The notes under the pieces: generated by a model | Database searches by the model: none | Seen by the model: the letters and a program-made list of their open reading frames with translations, nothing else | Told to the model about the DNA's origin: nothing | DNA from: Betaproteobacteria bacterium UKL13-2 | GTDB lineage: Bacteria > Pseudomonadota > Gammaproteobacteria > Burkholderiales > Usitatibacteraceae | DNA length: 64,000 nt | Assembly: GCA_001602455.1 (NCBI GenBank) | Contig: CP012157.1 | Location: 243,733-307,732, forward strand | Direction of reading: 5' to 3' | In this document: piece after piece, positions 1-9,883 of the stretch | Position numbering within the stretch: the stretch's first letter is position 1 | How the letters are laid out: every line of letters begins with the position of its first letter | Program-made: the position numbers and the translations under genes

Positions 1-66
1 TAGCCACATGAGGGCGGCAACAAGTCCGTATTGGCGTGCGCGCACGATCGAGACCGGAAATGACAT
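1..66 (-). CDS. Partial ORF at window edge, possible membrane/secreted protein N-terminus
   Basis: Reading the minus strand from an ATG at 66-64 gives an open frame to the window edge, beginning MSFPVSIVRARQYGLVAALM. A short basic stretch followed by a hydrophobic run looks like the start of a signal peptide or membrane anchor. Only 22 codons are visible and there is no strong Shine-Dalgarno sequence, so this is a weak call. The protein cannot be named. Confidence 0.3.
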   Translation of the reverse strand, partial: MSFPVSIVRARQYGLVAALMWL

Positions 67-270
67 GGGAAACCCTACTGGTGTAAATGACGAGAGGATT
101 CTAGCGTTCCTTTTGCGCGTGTGAGTGATTTTTTTGTCAAAAATTCGCGTCTGTTTGCACCCATGAGGCTGCAAATCCCACCAAATGGACGCGCCAAGTT
201 GTTACGGCACACCAAAGCATCGCAGGCCGCGTTTTGCCAAACGCGTTTGGGACGAAGGCGCGGATCTTTC

Positions 271-315
271 AAACGCGGCATCAAACGCGGCATCAAACGC
301 GGCATCAAACGCAGG
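271..315. repeat. 12-bp tandem repeat, about 3.75 units
   Basis: The unit AAACGCGGCATC occurs three times in exact succession (271-282, 283-294, 295-306), followed by a partial unit AAACGCAGG. Because 12 is a multiple of 3, every frame stays open across it, which creates false ORFs. Confidence 0.9.
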
Positions 316-387
316 TCAAACACGATGACAAGTACAGTGCCGTCCAATCGCCCGAGAGGGAACGTGCCTCGAAGCAGCGGGCGCACT

Positions 388-405
388 GTGAAATATTCAG
401 GCTAG
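388..405. repeat. Short dispersed repeat, copy 1
   Basis: GTGAAATATTCAGGCTAG matches copies at 18243-18260 and 40989-41006, and an inverted half at 40967-40980. It lies just downstream of the protease stop codon, as the others lie at gene ends. Confidence 0.6.
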
Positions 406-430
406 CGCCCTGCCCCACCAAGCGATTTGT

Positions 431-3400
431 TTACTGCAGAGGCAATACCACGCTGCTCGACGATACATTGCCCGCATTCGTGATGACGGTGGGATTTATC
501 CCGCTTGGGTTCATCAGCCATACCGCAAGAGTGCCGTCTGTTTTCTGCCAGACGACGTCGGAGACGCCATCACCGTTAAAGTCCCCGCTGGCAATCAACT
601 TCCACGTTGGATCGGCAGTTCCTACCGCACTGGCAGCCTGTGACACCGTCAACGCGCTCGCCGTGCATGAGGCGTTTTGATCGTCTGGCGCACCCGTGTA
701 GTTGGGCAGGATGAGTCCCGCCGCGTCCAGTTGCAATAAGCGCACCTCGCCTGAGGCCTCATTCCGAATCAACACGTCACCTTTACGTCGCCCAGAAAAG
801 TCGCCTAACTTGAGCGCGACAAATCCGCCCGGGATAACGCCGCCAGACAAATTCGCACAGGTTCGGTTAGGCGTGGCCATCAATGCGCGGATAGCGTTGT
901 CAGGACTTACGTACAACATATCGGCCGCGCCATCGCTGTTGAGGTCGAAGGCGCCGAGCAGTTTCCAATTGAGCGGCGCACCGCCGCGCTTCCGGACCTG
1001 AGAGACACCTTGTCCGTTGCTAAACCAGATATACGAGACCCCGGTGTCGGGCGATTCGCTGACCACATAGCGCCAGACGAGGTCCGTATTGCCATCGCCA
1101 TCGAGGTCGCCTATCGCCTGCACGTCCCAGACTTTTTTGACTTGCCGCCACAACACACTCTTGGTTTGATCGAAGGTTTTCCAACTGCGCACGTCGCCGA
1201 AAACGGGATCCTGCACCATGTTCTGAAAGGCAATATCGGACAAGCCATCACCGTCAAAATCGCCAATACCGAGCAGTCTCGAATCCATCGCTGGACCGGC
1301 TGCCGCCGTGAATACAAATTCGTTATTGATCAGTCGCCCGACTTGCAGTTGACCGAACGAATCGCGCAGCAACAGGGGGCTTTTTCCTGTGCCATCGAGA
1401 TCAGCCACACCGCGTTTTGCATTCGGCGGCAGCAGGTTCGCCACGCTACCATTATTGGCGAACGCAATCACGCTATTCGCGGCATTCGCCGTCACCCAAA
1501 GGTTTCCGGCGGTATCACTCACCAATCCTGTCGGCGCGCTGCCCGCAGTCGGCATACGGTACTCGGTGATTTGGCCATTCGCGACGTCGATGCGGCCAAT
1601 GCGACTCGCACTCGAGCCGGTGTACCACATGCTGTTGCCGGGCCCAGCGGTAATGCCAAGCGGGGCGGTACCCGCCCTCGGCAAGGCGAACGCAGTCATG
1701 CTGCCAGTTAAGGTGACCCGACCCAAGCGGTTGCCGGTACTTTCTACAAACCACATGTTGCCGTCAGGGCCTGGCTGAATGGCGCGTGCGTTGTCGGACG
1801 ACCATGGAATGGAAAAACTGGTGAATGACCCGGATGGTGTAACTCGTCCAATAACTCTTGCGCCAGAATCAGTGAACCATAAATTGCCATCCGGCCCGGC
1901 GGCAATGCCGCGCGGGGCTGCGGATGACCACGGGATCGTGAATTCGGTAATAACGCCAGACGGGGTGATGCGACCGATCTTGGCCCCGGCAATCTGGGTA
2001 AACCAAATATTGCCATCCGGCCCTGCAGCAATACCACGCGGCTGACTTGCAGCAGTGGGAACCTGAAATTCGGTAATGACGCCAGATGGCGTGATGCGGC
2101 CAATGCGATTGGCATCGAGCTCAGTAAACCAGACATTTCCATCAGCGCCGACGGCGATATCAAACGGATCTGCCGCCGCCGTTGGCAACGCGTATTCGGT
2201 GAGCGTACCCTCGGGCGAGATTTTGGCAATCGAATTTCCGCCGCTGTTGGTGTACCAGAGAGTATTGTCGTTGCTACGCGCAATATAAAGCGGCCCACCC
2301 ACCTTGCCTGCGCTACGCTGAACCAACGCACTTGTTGGGTACGCGGTACCCTGCAAAGCCAAAACAAAGTTGCCCGCACTGGTGGCAATAGTGAGTGTCC
2401 CGGTACGGATGCCCGCTGCGGTTGGGTTGAATCGAACCTGAATCGTGCAATTTGCACCGCGCAATAGCGTTACGCCTGCGCATGCATTTGCGGAAATCGA
2501 AAAATCGCTACCGCCGCTCACACCCGCAGTCAGGGTGGAAGCATTTGAATTGTAATTGGTGACCTTGACCGTAACGCTCTGATTTGGCCGACCAACATCA
2601 GCGTCGGCAAAACCTAGGAAACTCGAGGTGCCGATGGTCTGATCGCGGGTCAGACGGAGTGCGGCGGCCGCATCAACAATACCCGCGCCGCAGCGAACTG
2701 CTGTGCAAGTGGTGTCAGGAAACGGCCTTGCCGTCGCCTGCAAAATGTTGACGACTGCCGCCAAGTCAAGCTCCGGCCGGATCGCCAACATGAGCGCGAT
2801 GACGCCTGTAACGGTCGGTGCAGCGAAACTGGTTCCGTTGGTACCCACGTAAGTGGCTTGTGCGGGCGCAGTGGTGCCAGTGTTGCCGGTGGTGACGTAG
2901 GTGGTGACGTAATCTCCGCTCTCTCCACCCGGTGCAGCAATTGTGATTTTGCTGCCGAAGTTTGAGTAAGACGCCTTAGATCCGGCACGGTTGGTCGCGC
3001 CGACGTTGATGATGCCTTGGCAAGTGGACAACGAGCCATCATCCTCTAAATCATCGTTACCCGCAGATACGACAACAATTTTGCCTGCATTGACGAGTTG
3101 ATCGATGGCGCGCTGATAGGTCGTTCTGCATGTGCCCTTGCTACCCAAACTCAAATTGATGATTTTGGCCGGGTTCGGATTCTCTGGTATGCCGCTCACC
3201 GTCTGACCACCCGCCCAGAGCATGCCGTCGGCGATATCAGAGGTGAACCCGCCGCATTTGCCCAGCACGCGCACCGGCAAAATGCGTGCGTTCCAGTCGA
3301 TGCCTGTCACTCCTACGCTGTTTTGGGCGATGGCACCAATTGCGCCTGCGACCATGGTGCCGTGCCAGTTGGAATTGCGAACGGGACAATTGGCGAACTG

Positions 3401-4057
3401 TGTGATGGATTTATCCGCGCTGTTAATCCAGTCGCCGGGGTCGCTTGGATCGTCGTCGCGCGCGTCGTTGTCGTTGGCACGAGTCACATCCGTCACAAAA
3501 TCATACCCCGGCAAAATGCGTGACTGTAAATCCGGGTGTGTGGTGATGCCGGTATCCAACACAGCAACAACCATATTTGTACTGCCCGTCGAGATGTCCC
3601 AAGCAATGGGCGCATTAATGCCTCCTAGCGGATCATTTAGGTGCCATTGCAGGGCGTAGCCTGGGTCGTTGGGGACAACGGTTGGAAACGCAAGCTGATC
3701 CGCCTCGGCATAATCAATCGCCGCATTTGCCGATATGCGCTTCGCAATTGCGGTGGCCTCTGACACAGTCATTTGGCGCGGCAAGCGCATCACCGCCGCC
3801 CCACTTGCCATGTCACGGATGAATTCGAGTCTGACGCCCGACATGTCCTCAAGCTGAACGGACAGCTCCTGCCGCCGCTTACTCGGTGTGGGGTTGGTCT
3901 GATCCGCCCTAAATTTGACAATGAGTCGGTCAGTGTAATCACTGCCGTCAAAGTCATTCATCGCCATGGATTGGATTGGTTGCCCGTTAGCAGCGTGGCA
4001 ACATACCGCTGCGATTAAGATTGAGAGCGTTCGGAGAAAGAGTTTTGTGTATCGCAT
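431..4057 (-). CDS. Secreted S8 (subtilisin-like) serine protease with propeller and FG-GAP tail
   Basis: 1208 residues from the ATG at 4057, where a signal peptide starts directly (MRYTKLFLRTLSILIAAVCC). A longer start at 4093 adds 12 residues without a better ribosome site. Order: signal peptide; I9-like propeptide (about 40-125); S8 domain with Asp168 (VLDTG), His232 (WHGT), oxyanion Asn334 (SAGND) and Ser410 (GTSFAAP); a choice-of-anchor D/ASPM-Hydin-like immunoglobulin fold (about 470-580); a propeller with repeats of the type GPDGNIWFT and RITPSGVITEF, as in virginiamycin B lyases (about 590-880); and FG-GAP/VCBS repeats (DLDGDGNTDLVW) to the end. It is probably exported and proteolytic, with the tail in adhesion or substrate binding (inferred). 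The last 320 residues closely resemble the protein at 18393-20726. Confidence 0.88.
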   Translation of the reverse strand: MRYTKLFLRTLSILIAAVCCHAANGQPIQSMAMNDFDGSDYTDRLIVKFRADQTNPTPSKRRQELSVQLEDMSGVRLEFIRDMASGAAVMRLPRQMTVSEATAIAKRISANAAIDYAEADQLAFPTVVPNDPGYALQWHLNDPLGGINAPIAWDISTGSTNMVVAVLDTGITTHPDLQSRILPGYDFVTDVTRANDNDARDDDPSDPGDWINSADKSITQFANCPVRNSNWHGTMVAGAIGAIAQNSVGVTGIDWNARILPVRVLGKCGGFTSDIADGMLWAGGQTVSGIPENPNPAKIINLSLGSKGTCRTTYQRAIDQLVNAGKIVVVSAGNDDLEDDGSLSTCQGIINVGATNRAGSKASYSNFGSKITIAAPGGESGDYVTTYVTTGNTGTTAPAQATYVGTNGTSFAAPTVTGVIALMLAIRPELDLAAVVNILQATARPFPDTTCTAVRCGAGIVDAAAALRLTRDQTIGTSSFLGFADADVGRPNQSVTVKVTNYNSNASTLTAGVSGGSDFSISANACAGVTLLRGANCTIQVRFNPTAAGIRTGTLTIATSAGNFVLALQGTAYPTSALVQRSAGKVGGPLYIARSNDNTLWYTNSGGNSIAKISPEGTLTEYALPTAAADPFDIAVGADGNVWFTELDANRIGRITPSGVITEFQVPTAASQPRGIAAGPDGNIWFTQIAGAKIGRITPSGVITEFTIPWSSAAPRGIAAGPDGNLWFTDSGARVIGRVTPSGSFTSFSIPWSSDNARAIQPGPDGNMWFVESTGNRLGRVTLTGSMTAFALPRAGTAPLGITAGPGNSMWYTGSSASRIGRIDVANGQITEYRMPTAGSAPTGLVSDTAGNLWVTANAANSVIAFANNGSVANLLPPNAKRGVADLDGTGKSPLLLRDSFGQLQVGRLINNEFVFTAAAGPAMDSRLLGIGDFDGDGLSDIAFQNMVQDPVFGDVRSWKTFDQTKSVLWRQVKKVWDVQAIGDLDGDGNTDLVWRYVVSESPDTGVSYIWFSNGQGVSQVRKRGGAPLNWKLLGAFDLNSDGAADMLYVSPDNAIRALMATPNRTCANLSGGVIPGGFVALKLGDFSGRRKGDVLIRNEASGEVRLLQLDAAGLILPNYTGAPDDQNASCTASALTVSQAASAVGTADPTWKLIASGDFNGDGVSDVVWQKTDGTLAVWLMNPSGINPTVITNAGNVSSSSVVLPLQ

Positions 4058-4204
4058 TAGTGTGAGCCGAGGTGGGTTGACAGTCGACGCCATGACAAAT
4101 TGTGCATGTTAGTGCTGCGAGATGTAACAATATAAATCATCGTCGGGTGTGTGTTCAATGCAACTTAGCAAAGGCTTTTCGGCTGAGCTGAAATGAGGAA
4201 GCGT

Positions 4205-4229
4205 CCTTCCCTCGGCATGCGGGGGAAGG
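4205..4229. repeat. Short hairpin between two minus-strand genes
   Basis: CCTTCCC and GGGGAAGG are inverted copies around a short loop in the 205-bp gap between the oxidoreductase stop and the protease start. No T-run follows on either strand, so it is not a canonical intrinsic terminator. Confidence 0.35.
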
Positions 4230-4262
4230 ATTGACGATGGGGGAGGGCGGCTGCGGGGAAAA

Positions 4263-7200
4263 CTAAAGCAGTACGCGCTCGATCCCGCCCCGGTTAGCCC
4301 GCCCCACAAACTCTGCCATCCAGTTCGGGCCTAGTACGTGTTTGGCGATCTCCACGACAATATAGTCAGCCGTAGTGCCGCTATCGTTGTCATATCGCGA
4401 TAGCCCCTGTAAGCATGAAGGGCACGAAGTGAGTACTTTCACCGGCCCGCCAAACCCATCCGCGCGGAGCTTATCCGCGCCTTTTTTCATCTCTTCTTCC
4501 TTGCGGAAGCGAACCTGCGTGGAAATATCGGGGCGTGTTACGGCCAGCGTACCGGATTCGCCACAGCAGCGCATGTTTTCGTCGACCTTGTTTTCGCCCA
4601 GCAGTTGCCCGACCACCTTCATCGGCTGATAGGTTTTCATCGGGCTGTGGCACGGGTCGTGATACATGTACCGTACACCGGTGACCGTATCAATCTTCAT
4701 GCCCTTCTCGAGCAAGAATTCATGGATGTCGAGCAATCGGCAGCCGGGGAAGATTTTTTCGAATTCATATTTTTGCAACTGGTCCATACAGGTACCACAC
4801 GAAACCACAACTGTCTTGATATCCAAATAGTTGAGCGTGTTCGCAACGCGGTGGAACAACACACGATTGTCGGTGATGATCTCTTGCCCTTTGTCGGCGT
4901 TTCCAGAAGCAGTCTGCGGATAACCGCAACACAAGTAGCCCGGCGGCAGGACGGTTTGTACACCAACGTGATACAGCATCGCCTGTGTCGCCAACCCTAC
5001 TTGGCCGAACAGTCGTTCGGAGCCGCACCCCGGGAAGTAAAACACCGCTTCGGTGTCAGCGGTCGTGGTGGCCGCGTTTCGGATAATCGGTACGACCTTG
5101 TTGTCTTCTATATCCAGTAGCGCCCGTGCGGTCTTCTTCGGCAATCCACCCGGCATGGGCTTATTGATGAAGTGTATGACTTGCGCTTTGATGGTCGGCT
5201 TACCCACGGTTGCGGGTGGGCGCTTGGTTTGAATTTGTGGCAGAAAGAACTTGCGCGCAATGCTATTCGCGGCCCGCTGCACTTTGTAACCCCAATCAAT
5301 CATCAAGGTTTTCGTGAGCTTGATGGTGGTCGGATCAGTTGCATTCAGATAGAACATCGACGCCGCAGTACCCGGGCTAAATTTTTTCTTCCCTTCTTTA
5401 CGCAACAGATTGCGCATGGCCATCGACACATCGCCGAAGTCAATATCGACCGGACAGGGGTTCTCACATTTATGGCAAACCGTGCAGTGATCCGCGACGT
5501 CGGAGAACTCGTCGAAATGACGCAGTGACACACCACGTCGTGTTTGCTCTTCGTAGAGGAATGCCTCAATAAGCAACGACGTGCCAAGAATTTTATTGCG
5601 TGGGCTATAGAGCAAATTAGCGCGCGGTACGTGTGTCGCACAGACCGGTTTGCATTTGCCGCAGCGTAAACAATCTTTAATTGAATCGGCAATCGCCCCG
5701 ATATCCGATTGCTCCAGAATGAGTGACTCAGCACCGAGCAAACCAAACGACGGTGTGTAGGCGCGACTGAGATCGCTGCCCGGCATTAACTTACCCGCAT
5801 TAAATCGACCTTGTGGATCAACCTGCGATTTATAGTCAAGAAACGGTTTGATTTCTTCGTCGGTCAAAAACTCGAATTTAGTGATGCCGATGCCGTGTTC
5901 ACCGGAAATCACGCCGTTGAGTTTGCGGGCAAAGGCCATGATGCGCGCCACGGCTTGATTGGCTTCTTGCAGCATGCCGTAGTCGTCGGAATTTACCGGA
6001 ATGTTGGTGTGCACATTGCCGTCGCCGGCGTGCATATGTAGCGCAACGAACACCCGCGAATGGAGGACTTCTTTGTGAATCGCGTCGAGCCGTTTGAGGA
6101 CGCTGGCGAACATTCGGCCACCAAAAATCTCCGCAAGAGGCGCACGAATCTCGGTCTTCCACGACGCGCGCAGGCTGTAGCTCTGCAGCGACTGAAAAAT
6201 GGTGGTGATGTTGGCGACACTCAAGTCGCTGGCGTCGCTGTTGCCAAGCCCCGCCCCTTTAATCGGCAACTTCGACATCGGAGCATCTAGGTTGTCGAGG
6301 TAGAACTGCCAACGACCGCGAGTCTCAGCAAGTACTTGATGTGCATCGTCGACACGAGTGCCGACGATCTCGTCGTGGGCGATGTTTTCATCTTCCAAAT
6401 CGAGCGGAAGTCTTCCCGATACAAACTCGGACAACCGATCGATCAGGCGAATCTTGTTTTTCAGTGACAACTCAATATTGATACGCTCGATACCCTCGGA
6501 ATAGTCGCCGAGCCGGTCGAGCGGAATCACGACATCCTCATTGATTTTGAACGCATTGGTATGTTTGGCAATCGCGGCTGTGCGTGCGCGATCAAGCCAG
6601 AATTTTTTCCGTGCATCCGCATTCACGGCGATAAATCCCTCGCCATGTCGTGCGTTGGCTAAGCGCACAACCTGACTAGCAGCCTCCATCAAAGCGTTCT
6701 CATCGTCAGACACGATATCGCCGATGAGCACCATCTTCGGCCGTTGATTTCGGCGCGACTTAGTCGCGTAACCCACCGCCTTCAAATAGCGCTCGTCCAG
6801 ATGCTCTAAGCCTGCCAATACGGCGTGTGGGTGTTGATCGATGAAGTCTTTGATGTCAACAATCGATGGCACCGCCTCTTTGACTTGCCCGAAAAACTCA
6901 AGACACACCGTTCGAATGTGTTTTGGCATTCTGTGCAGGATAAAGCGACCGGAGGTGATGATGCCGTCGCACCCTTCTTTTTGAATGCCCGGTAGCCCTG
7001 ACAAAAATTTGTCAGTCACATCTTTGCCGAGACCAGTTTTGCGGAAAGACGACCCGGGGATGGCGAGCGTCTTTTGCTCCTTGATGTTTTTGCCCGACTC
7101 ATCAAGTGTGGTGACACGAAATGTGGCAACTGGCGCATCGTGAATCTTGCCCAGATTGTGGTCAAGCCGCTCGACTTCCATCCACAGCCCGTCCGGCGTG

Positions 7201-8237
7201 ACCATCCGCCAAGAGGCCAGATTGTCGAGCGCGGTTCCCCACAGCACCGCTTTCTTGCCGCCCGCATTCATGGCGATATTGCCGCCGATACACGAAGCCT
7301 CAGCCGAAGTGGGGTCACAAGCCCAAACCACACCCGCAGCCTCGGCGGCTTCCATCGCCCGTTTGGTGACGACACCGGCTTCACAACGGATGGTGGCGAC
7401 GGCGTCAGCAACGCCTGGCAATGCAATACGCTCGACAGTGCCTAAGGCATCCAGCTTTTCGGTGTTGATCACTGCCGAGGTTTTAGTCAGCGGAATAGCG
7501 CCACCCGTGTAGCCGGTGCCGCCGCCGCGCGGGATGATGGTGAGTTTGAGTTCGATCAACGCGCGCACGATTGGCGCGACTTCCTCTTCAGTATCGGGAT
7601 AAATCACGACGAACGGATACTCGACGCGCCAATCGGTCGCGTCAGTAACGTGCGAAACTCGTGCGAGTCCGTCGAAGGCGATATTGTCGCGTCGCGTGAC
7701 TCGGGCGAGCCGTCGCTCGACCTTCTTGCGTAAATCCCAGGTGTCGCGGAATTCCCGTTCGAATTGATCTACAGCGGCGTAGGCGCGTTGCAGCAAACCG
7801 ATCACCTTGTTGGATTTCAGCTCGCTATCGTCGTCTGCGGTGCCGTCCTCGTTGAGTTGGTCGGTTTGCCGGCGCTTTTCAATTTCGCGCAAGCGGTGGC
7901 GCATGGCCTCGATCAACATCGCGCGGCGTTTCGGGTTATCTAGCAAGTCGTCTTGCAAATAAGGATTTCGTTCCACCACCCAAATATCGCCTAACACTTC
8001 GTACAGCATCCTCGCGCTGCGTCCCGTTTTTCGCTGCTCGCGGAGCTGGTTCAGAGTCTCCCAGGCGTCGGCACCCAATAGCCGGATGACAATCTCACGA
8101 TCGGAGAAAGAGGTGTAGTTGTACGGAATCTCTCGCAGTCGCGGCGCGAGACCGTCGAGTAACGTGCCGTCATTGGACGCAGTTACAGTCTTGCGAGCGG
8201 GAAAAGGAGCAGAAACGAGAGTAGCGGGTGAGACCAT
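4263..8237 (-). CDS. DUF3683 / FAD-linked oxidase / 4Fe-4S / CCG-domain oxidoreductase
   Basis: Giant fusion of about 1324 residues. The start at 8237 is chosen because GAAGG lies 11 nt upstream; the frame stays open to 8345, but that part overlaps a decayed integrase. Order: DUF3683 (about 25-200), FAD_binding_4 with [10 protein letters not shown] near 232, FAD-linked oxidase C domain with [11 protein letters not shown], two ferredoxin-type Cys clusters ([11 protein letters not shown] near 855, [12 protein letters not shown] near 915), and two CCG domains (FPGCGSE near 1066; SCGTC, CCGESG and SCPSC later). It resembles GlcD and GlcF fused, so it probably oxidises a 2-hydroxy acid (D-lactate or glycolate type) and passes electrons through Fe-S clusters towards the quinone pool. 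The substrate is unknown. Its length and order match a family common in betaproteobacteria. Confidence 0.88.
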   Translation of the reverse strand: MVSPATLVSAPFPARKTVTASNDGTLLDGLAPRLREIPYNYTSFSDREIVIRLLGADAWETLNQLREQRKTGRSARMLYEVLGDIWVVERNPYLQDDLLDNPKRRAMLIEAMRHRLREIEKRRQTDQLNEDGTADDDSELKSNKVIGLLQRAYAAVDQFEREFRDTWDLRKKVERRLARVTRRDNIAFDGLARVSHVTDATDWRVEYPFVVIYPDTEEEVAPIVRALIELKLTIIPRGGGTGYTGGAIPLTKTSAVINTEKLDALGTVERIALPGVADAVATIRCEAGVVTKRAMEAAEAAGVVWACDPTSAEASCIGGNIAMNAGGKKAVLWGTALDNLASWRMVTPDGLWMEVERLDHNLGKIHDAPVATFRVTTLDESGKNIKEQKTLAIPGSSFRKTGLGKDVTDKFLSGLPGIQKEGCDGIITSGRFILHRMPKHIRTVCLEFFGQVKEAVPSIVDIKDFIDQHPHAVLAGLEHLDERYLKAVGYATKSRRNQRPKMVLIGDIVSDDENALMEAASQVVRLANARHGEGFIAVNADARKKFWLDRARTAAIAKHTNAFKINEDVVIPLDRLGDYSEGIERINIELSLKNKIRLIDRLSEFVSGRLPLDLEDENIAHDEIVGTRVDDAHQVLAETRGRWQFYLDNLDAPMSKLPIKGAGLGNSDASDLSVANITTIFQSLQSYSLRASWKTEIRAPLAEIFGGRMFASVLKRLDAIHKEVLHSRVFVALHMHAGDGNVHTNIPVNSDDYGMLQEANQAVARIMAFARKLNGVISGEHGIGITKFEFLTDEEIKPFLDYKSQVDPQGRFNAGKLMPGSDLSRAYTPSFGLLGAESLILEQSDIGAIADSIKDCLRCGKCKPVCATHVPRANLLYSPRNKILGTSLLIEAFLYEEQTRRGVSLRHFDEFSDVADHCTVCHKCENPCPVDIDFGDVSMAMRNLLRKEGKKKFSPGTAASMFYLNATDPTTIKLTKTLMIDWGYKVQRAANSIARKFFLPQIQTKRPPATVGKPTIKAQVIHFINKPMPGGLPKKTARALLDIEDNKVVPIIRNAATTTADTEAVFYFPGCGSERLFGQVGLATQAMLYHVGVQTVLPPGYLCCGYPQTASGNADKGQEIITDNRVLFHRVANTLNYLDIKTVVVSCGTCMDQLQKYEFEKIFPGCRLLDIHEFLLEKGMKIDTVTGVRYMYHDPCHSPMKTYQPMKVVGQLLGENKVDENMRCCGESGTLAVTRPDISTQVRFRKEEEMKKGADKLRADGFGGPVKVLTSCPSCLQGLSRYDNDSGTTADYIVVEIAKHVLGPNWMAEFVGRANRGGIERVLL

Positions 8238-8283
8238 TGCAGCGGTTACCTTCGGTGATGCAAGATTGCATTCGTGTGCTGAG

Positions 8284-8563
8284 TTTAACGCAGCGCAACA
8301 AGCACCTGCACCCCGGCACGCTGCGCCTGTCGATCGGCTCACCACAGTTTGCGCGCCACCATCATTTGCTGACGCAAAGCCGGGGCTAAAGAGCGCGGCA
8401 GCATGACCACCCGGTCTTTGTTGTCTTTGGCCCCTCGAACAATGATGACATGGCGGTCAAAGTCAATAACCTTGACGCGCAGGCGAAGACCCTCCATCAA
8501 ACGCATGCCCGTGCCCGTGCCCGTGCCATAAAGCAAGCGGGCCAGCAGTGCCTCAGTGCCCTG
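8284..8563 (-). pseudogene. Decayed integron-type integrase (tyrosine recombinase) fragment
   Basis: Minus-strand reading gives [12 protein letters not shown], a stretch [19 protein letters not shown], then [20 protein letters not shown] and [14 protein letters not shown] stop codon follows, and the same frame continues [12 protein letters not shown] to a second stop. The first part covers the box I region with its arginine; the part after the stop resembles the start of the extra segment particular to IntI integrases. Only about 90 of the usual 320-340 residues remain. A GTGCCC triplication has added extra Gly-Thr pairs, and a stop lies upstream. Orientation opposite to the cassettes to the right is what an integron shows. 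Recognition is by memory of the family. Confidence 0.75.
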
Positions 8564-8868
8564 TCATTGCGCCACCCGCATGGGCAGACTAACGAACATT
8601 AAAAAGCACCCAATAGACATAAGATTTCTCGGTATTGAAGCTATAGTGGCGATAATTTGAGCACCCCCGTGTCAGCACCCCCGTCGCTGATCGAGCAGGC
8701 GGGTGGACTGCGAGGAAGGGGCACCGGGTTTCATGGCAAATTTATACTTGGTTATTTGTTCGATATACGTGCGAGCAAGCCAGTTTGCAAGCGGCTTGCA
8801 GCTATTTCATCCAAAAGATGTATCGACTGTGCCCGGATGTATCCACCGGGTTTTGCGGTCTACATTAC
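8564..8868. other. Non-coding stretch between integrase relic and first cassette
   Basis: No gene is supported here. In an intact integron this region would hold the integrase N-terminus, its promoter, the cassette promoter and attI. The integrase N-terminus cannot be recognised, so deletion or replacement is likely. ORFs seen here do not resemble a known family. Confidence 0.4.
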
Positions 8869-8875
8869 GTTAGGT
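8869..8875 (+). other. attI- or attC-like core site (GTTAGGT)
   Basis: GTTAGGT, preceded by TACATTAC, stands 25 bp before the first cassette gene. It matches the GTTRRRY core where integron cassettes join. Together with the attC site at 9703-9831 it delimits one cassette of roughly 960 bp. Whether it belongs to attI or to the end of a lost cassette cannot be told. Confidence 0.5.
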
Positions 8876-8900
8876 TTCACAAACAACCATGGAGGTACGC

Positions 8901-9698
8901 ATGAGTCAGAAAACTTGCTTCGTCATCGCGCCGATTGGAGAGGCTGAGTCGGAAACGAGGAAGCGGTCCGACCAAGTGTTGAAACACGTCATATGCCCCG
9001 CTGCCTCTGCATGCGGCTACAAGGCAATCCGTGCGGATCAGATCTCCGAGCCGGGGATGATTACCAGTCAAGTAATTCAACACATAGTCGACGATCAGTT
9101 GGTCATAGCAGACTTAACCGATAGAAACCCGAATGTATTCTATGAGTTGGCTATTCGGCATGCAATACGCAAACCACTTGTACAGCTGATCCGAAAGGGT
9201 GAGCAGATACCATTTGACGTAGCCGGAACCCGCACTATTCACGTTGATCACCGCGACCTAGATAGCGTCGAGGAGGCGAAAAAGGAGATCGCGTCGCAGA
9301 TCAGCGCTCTCGAGAAGGACTCGACTAAGCTCGAAACGCCAATCTCCGTATCGCTTGACCTTCAAATGCTTCGACAAAGCGACAACCCGGAGCAACGGTC
9401 GCTGGCAGATGTACTCTCAGTGGTAAGTGAACTCCGATCTTCGGTAGCCAGTATCGAGAAGCGCCTGGAGAGCCCAGATGCGCTTATGTCACCACAGATG
9501 ATGGCCGAGCTGAAGGAACGTCGCGACATAAGATCTCACCGCTCACGCGCTGCGATGATGGAACTGCGACATATGGTCCATGAGGTCCATGAACTATTGC
9601 TGGAGGACAAAGCGCGCCCTCCAAAGGCTAAAGAATCGCAGAAGGAAATGCTCATGCGAATAGAGCACTTGTTGATGGCCCTCGACCGCGATTTCTAG
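8901..9698 (+). CDS. Cassette-borne TIR/nucleoside-deoxyribosyltransferase-like protein
   Basis: 265 residues. The start is fixed by GGAGGT five bases before the ATG at 8901; an ATG at 8889 overlaps that site. The N-terminal 140 residues (CFVIAPIG, then ISEPGMITSQVIQHI, then VIADLTDRNPNVFYELAIRH) form an alpha/beta fold like nucleotide-sugar-cleaving TIR-like or nucleoside 2-deoxyribosyltransferase-like proteins; the Asp-Leu-Thr and NPNVFYELA segments are the family hallmark I recognise. The C-terminal part is charged, helical and probably coiled coil. It is the sole gene of an integron cassette. A role in defence or nucleotide metabolism is possible but not shown; the catalytic residue is not certain. 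Confidence 0.6.
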   Translation: MSQKTCFVIAPIGEAESETRKRSDQVLKHVICPAASACGYKAIRADQISEPGMITSQVIQHIVDDQLVIADLTDRNPNVFYELAIRHAIRKPLVQLIRKGEQIPFDVAGTRTIHVDHRDLDSVEEAKKEIASQISALEKDSTKLETPISVSLDLQMLRQSDNPEQRSLADVLSVVSELRSSVASIEKRLESPDALMSPQMMAELKERRDIRSHRSRAAMMELRHMVHEVHELLLEDKARPPKAKESQKEMLMRIEHLLMALDRDF

Positions 9699-9702
9699 TG
9701 AA

Positions 9703-9831
9703 ACCTAACCCCTCGTTCAACCGGACCCGCTACGGCAAGCGCCGTAAGCCCGGCCTGAGGCACATGGTGCATCATCTCAGGCCGGGCTTACCGCGCTTGC
9801 CTCCGCGGGCCGGTTAACTCAAACGTTAGGC
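9703..9831 (+). other. attC recombination site
   Basis: 129 bp between cores ACCTAAC (9703) and GTTAGGC (9825). The outer arms CGTTCAACCGG and CCGGTTAACTCAAACG have the form of well-known cassette attC sites. The centre is an almost perfect hairpin of AAGCCCGGCCTGAG and CTCAGGCCGGGCTT. It begins just after the stop codon of the first cassette gene. Confidence 0.88.
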
Positions 9832-9883
9832 ATCAAAAAACACGTCCAGTGCGCGCGGTACCGTGCTGCGGTACCAAGGCCCT

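Larger units (their letters stand above)
67..430. other. Gene-poor stretch with tandem repeat
   Basis: No convincing gene is seen between the left-edge ORF and the protease stop. The stretch holds a 12-bp tandem repeat (271-315) and one copy of a short dispersed repeat (388-405). The open frames here run through the tandem repeat and give low-complexity products, so they are not called. Confidence 0.5.

Noticed and set aside
234-680. Plus-strand ORFs over the 12-bp repeat and protease tail
   Set aside because: They run through a tandem repeat and antisense to the protease, with low-complexity translation.
1744-2457. 237-codon minus-strand ORF within the protease gene
   Set aside because: It is a shifted frame of the propeller repeats on the same strand and shows no independent start signal or family.
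8657-8947. 96-codon ORF across the start of the first cassette
   Set aside because: It overlaps the attI-like core and the true gene start in another frame and resembles nothing.
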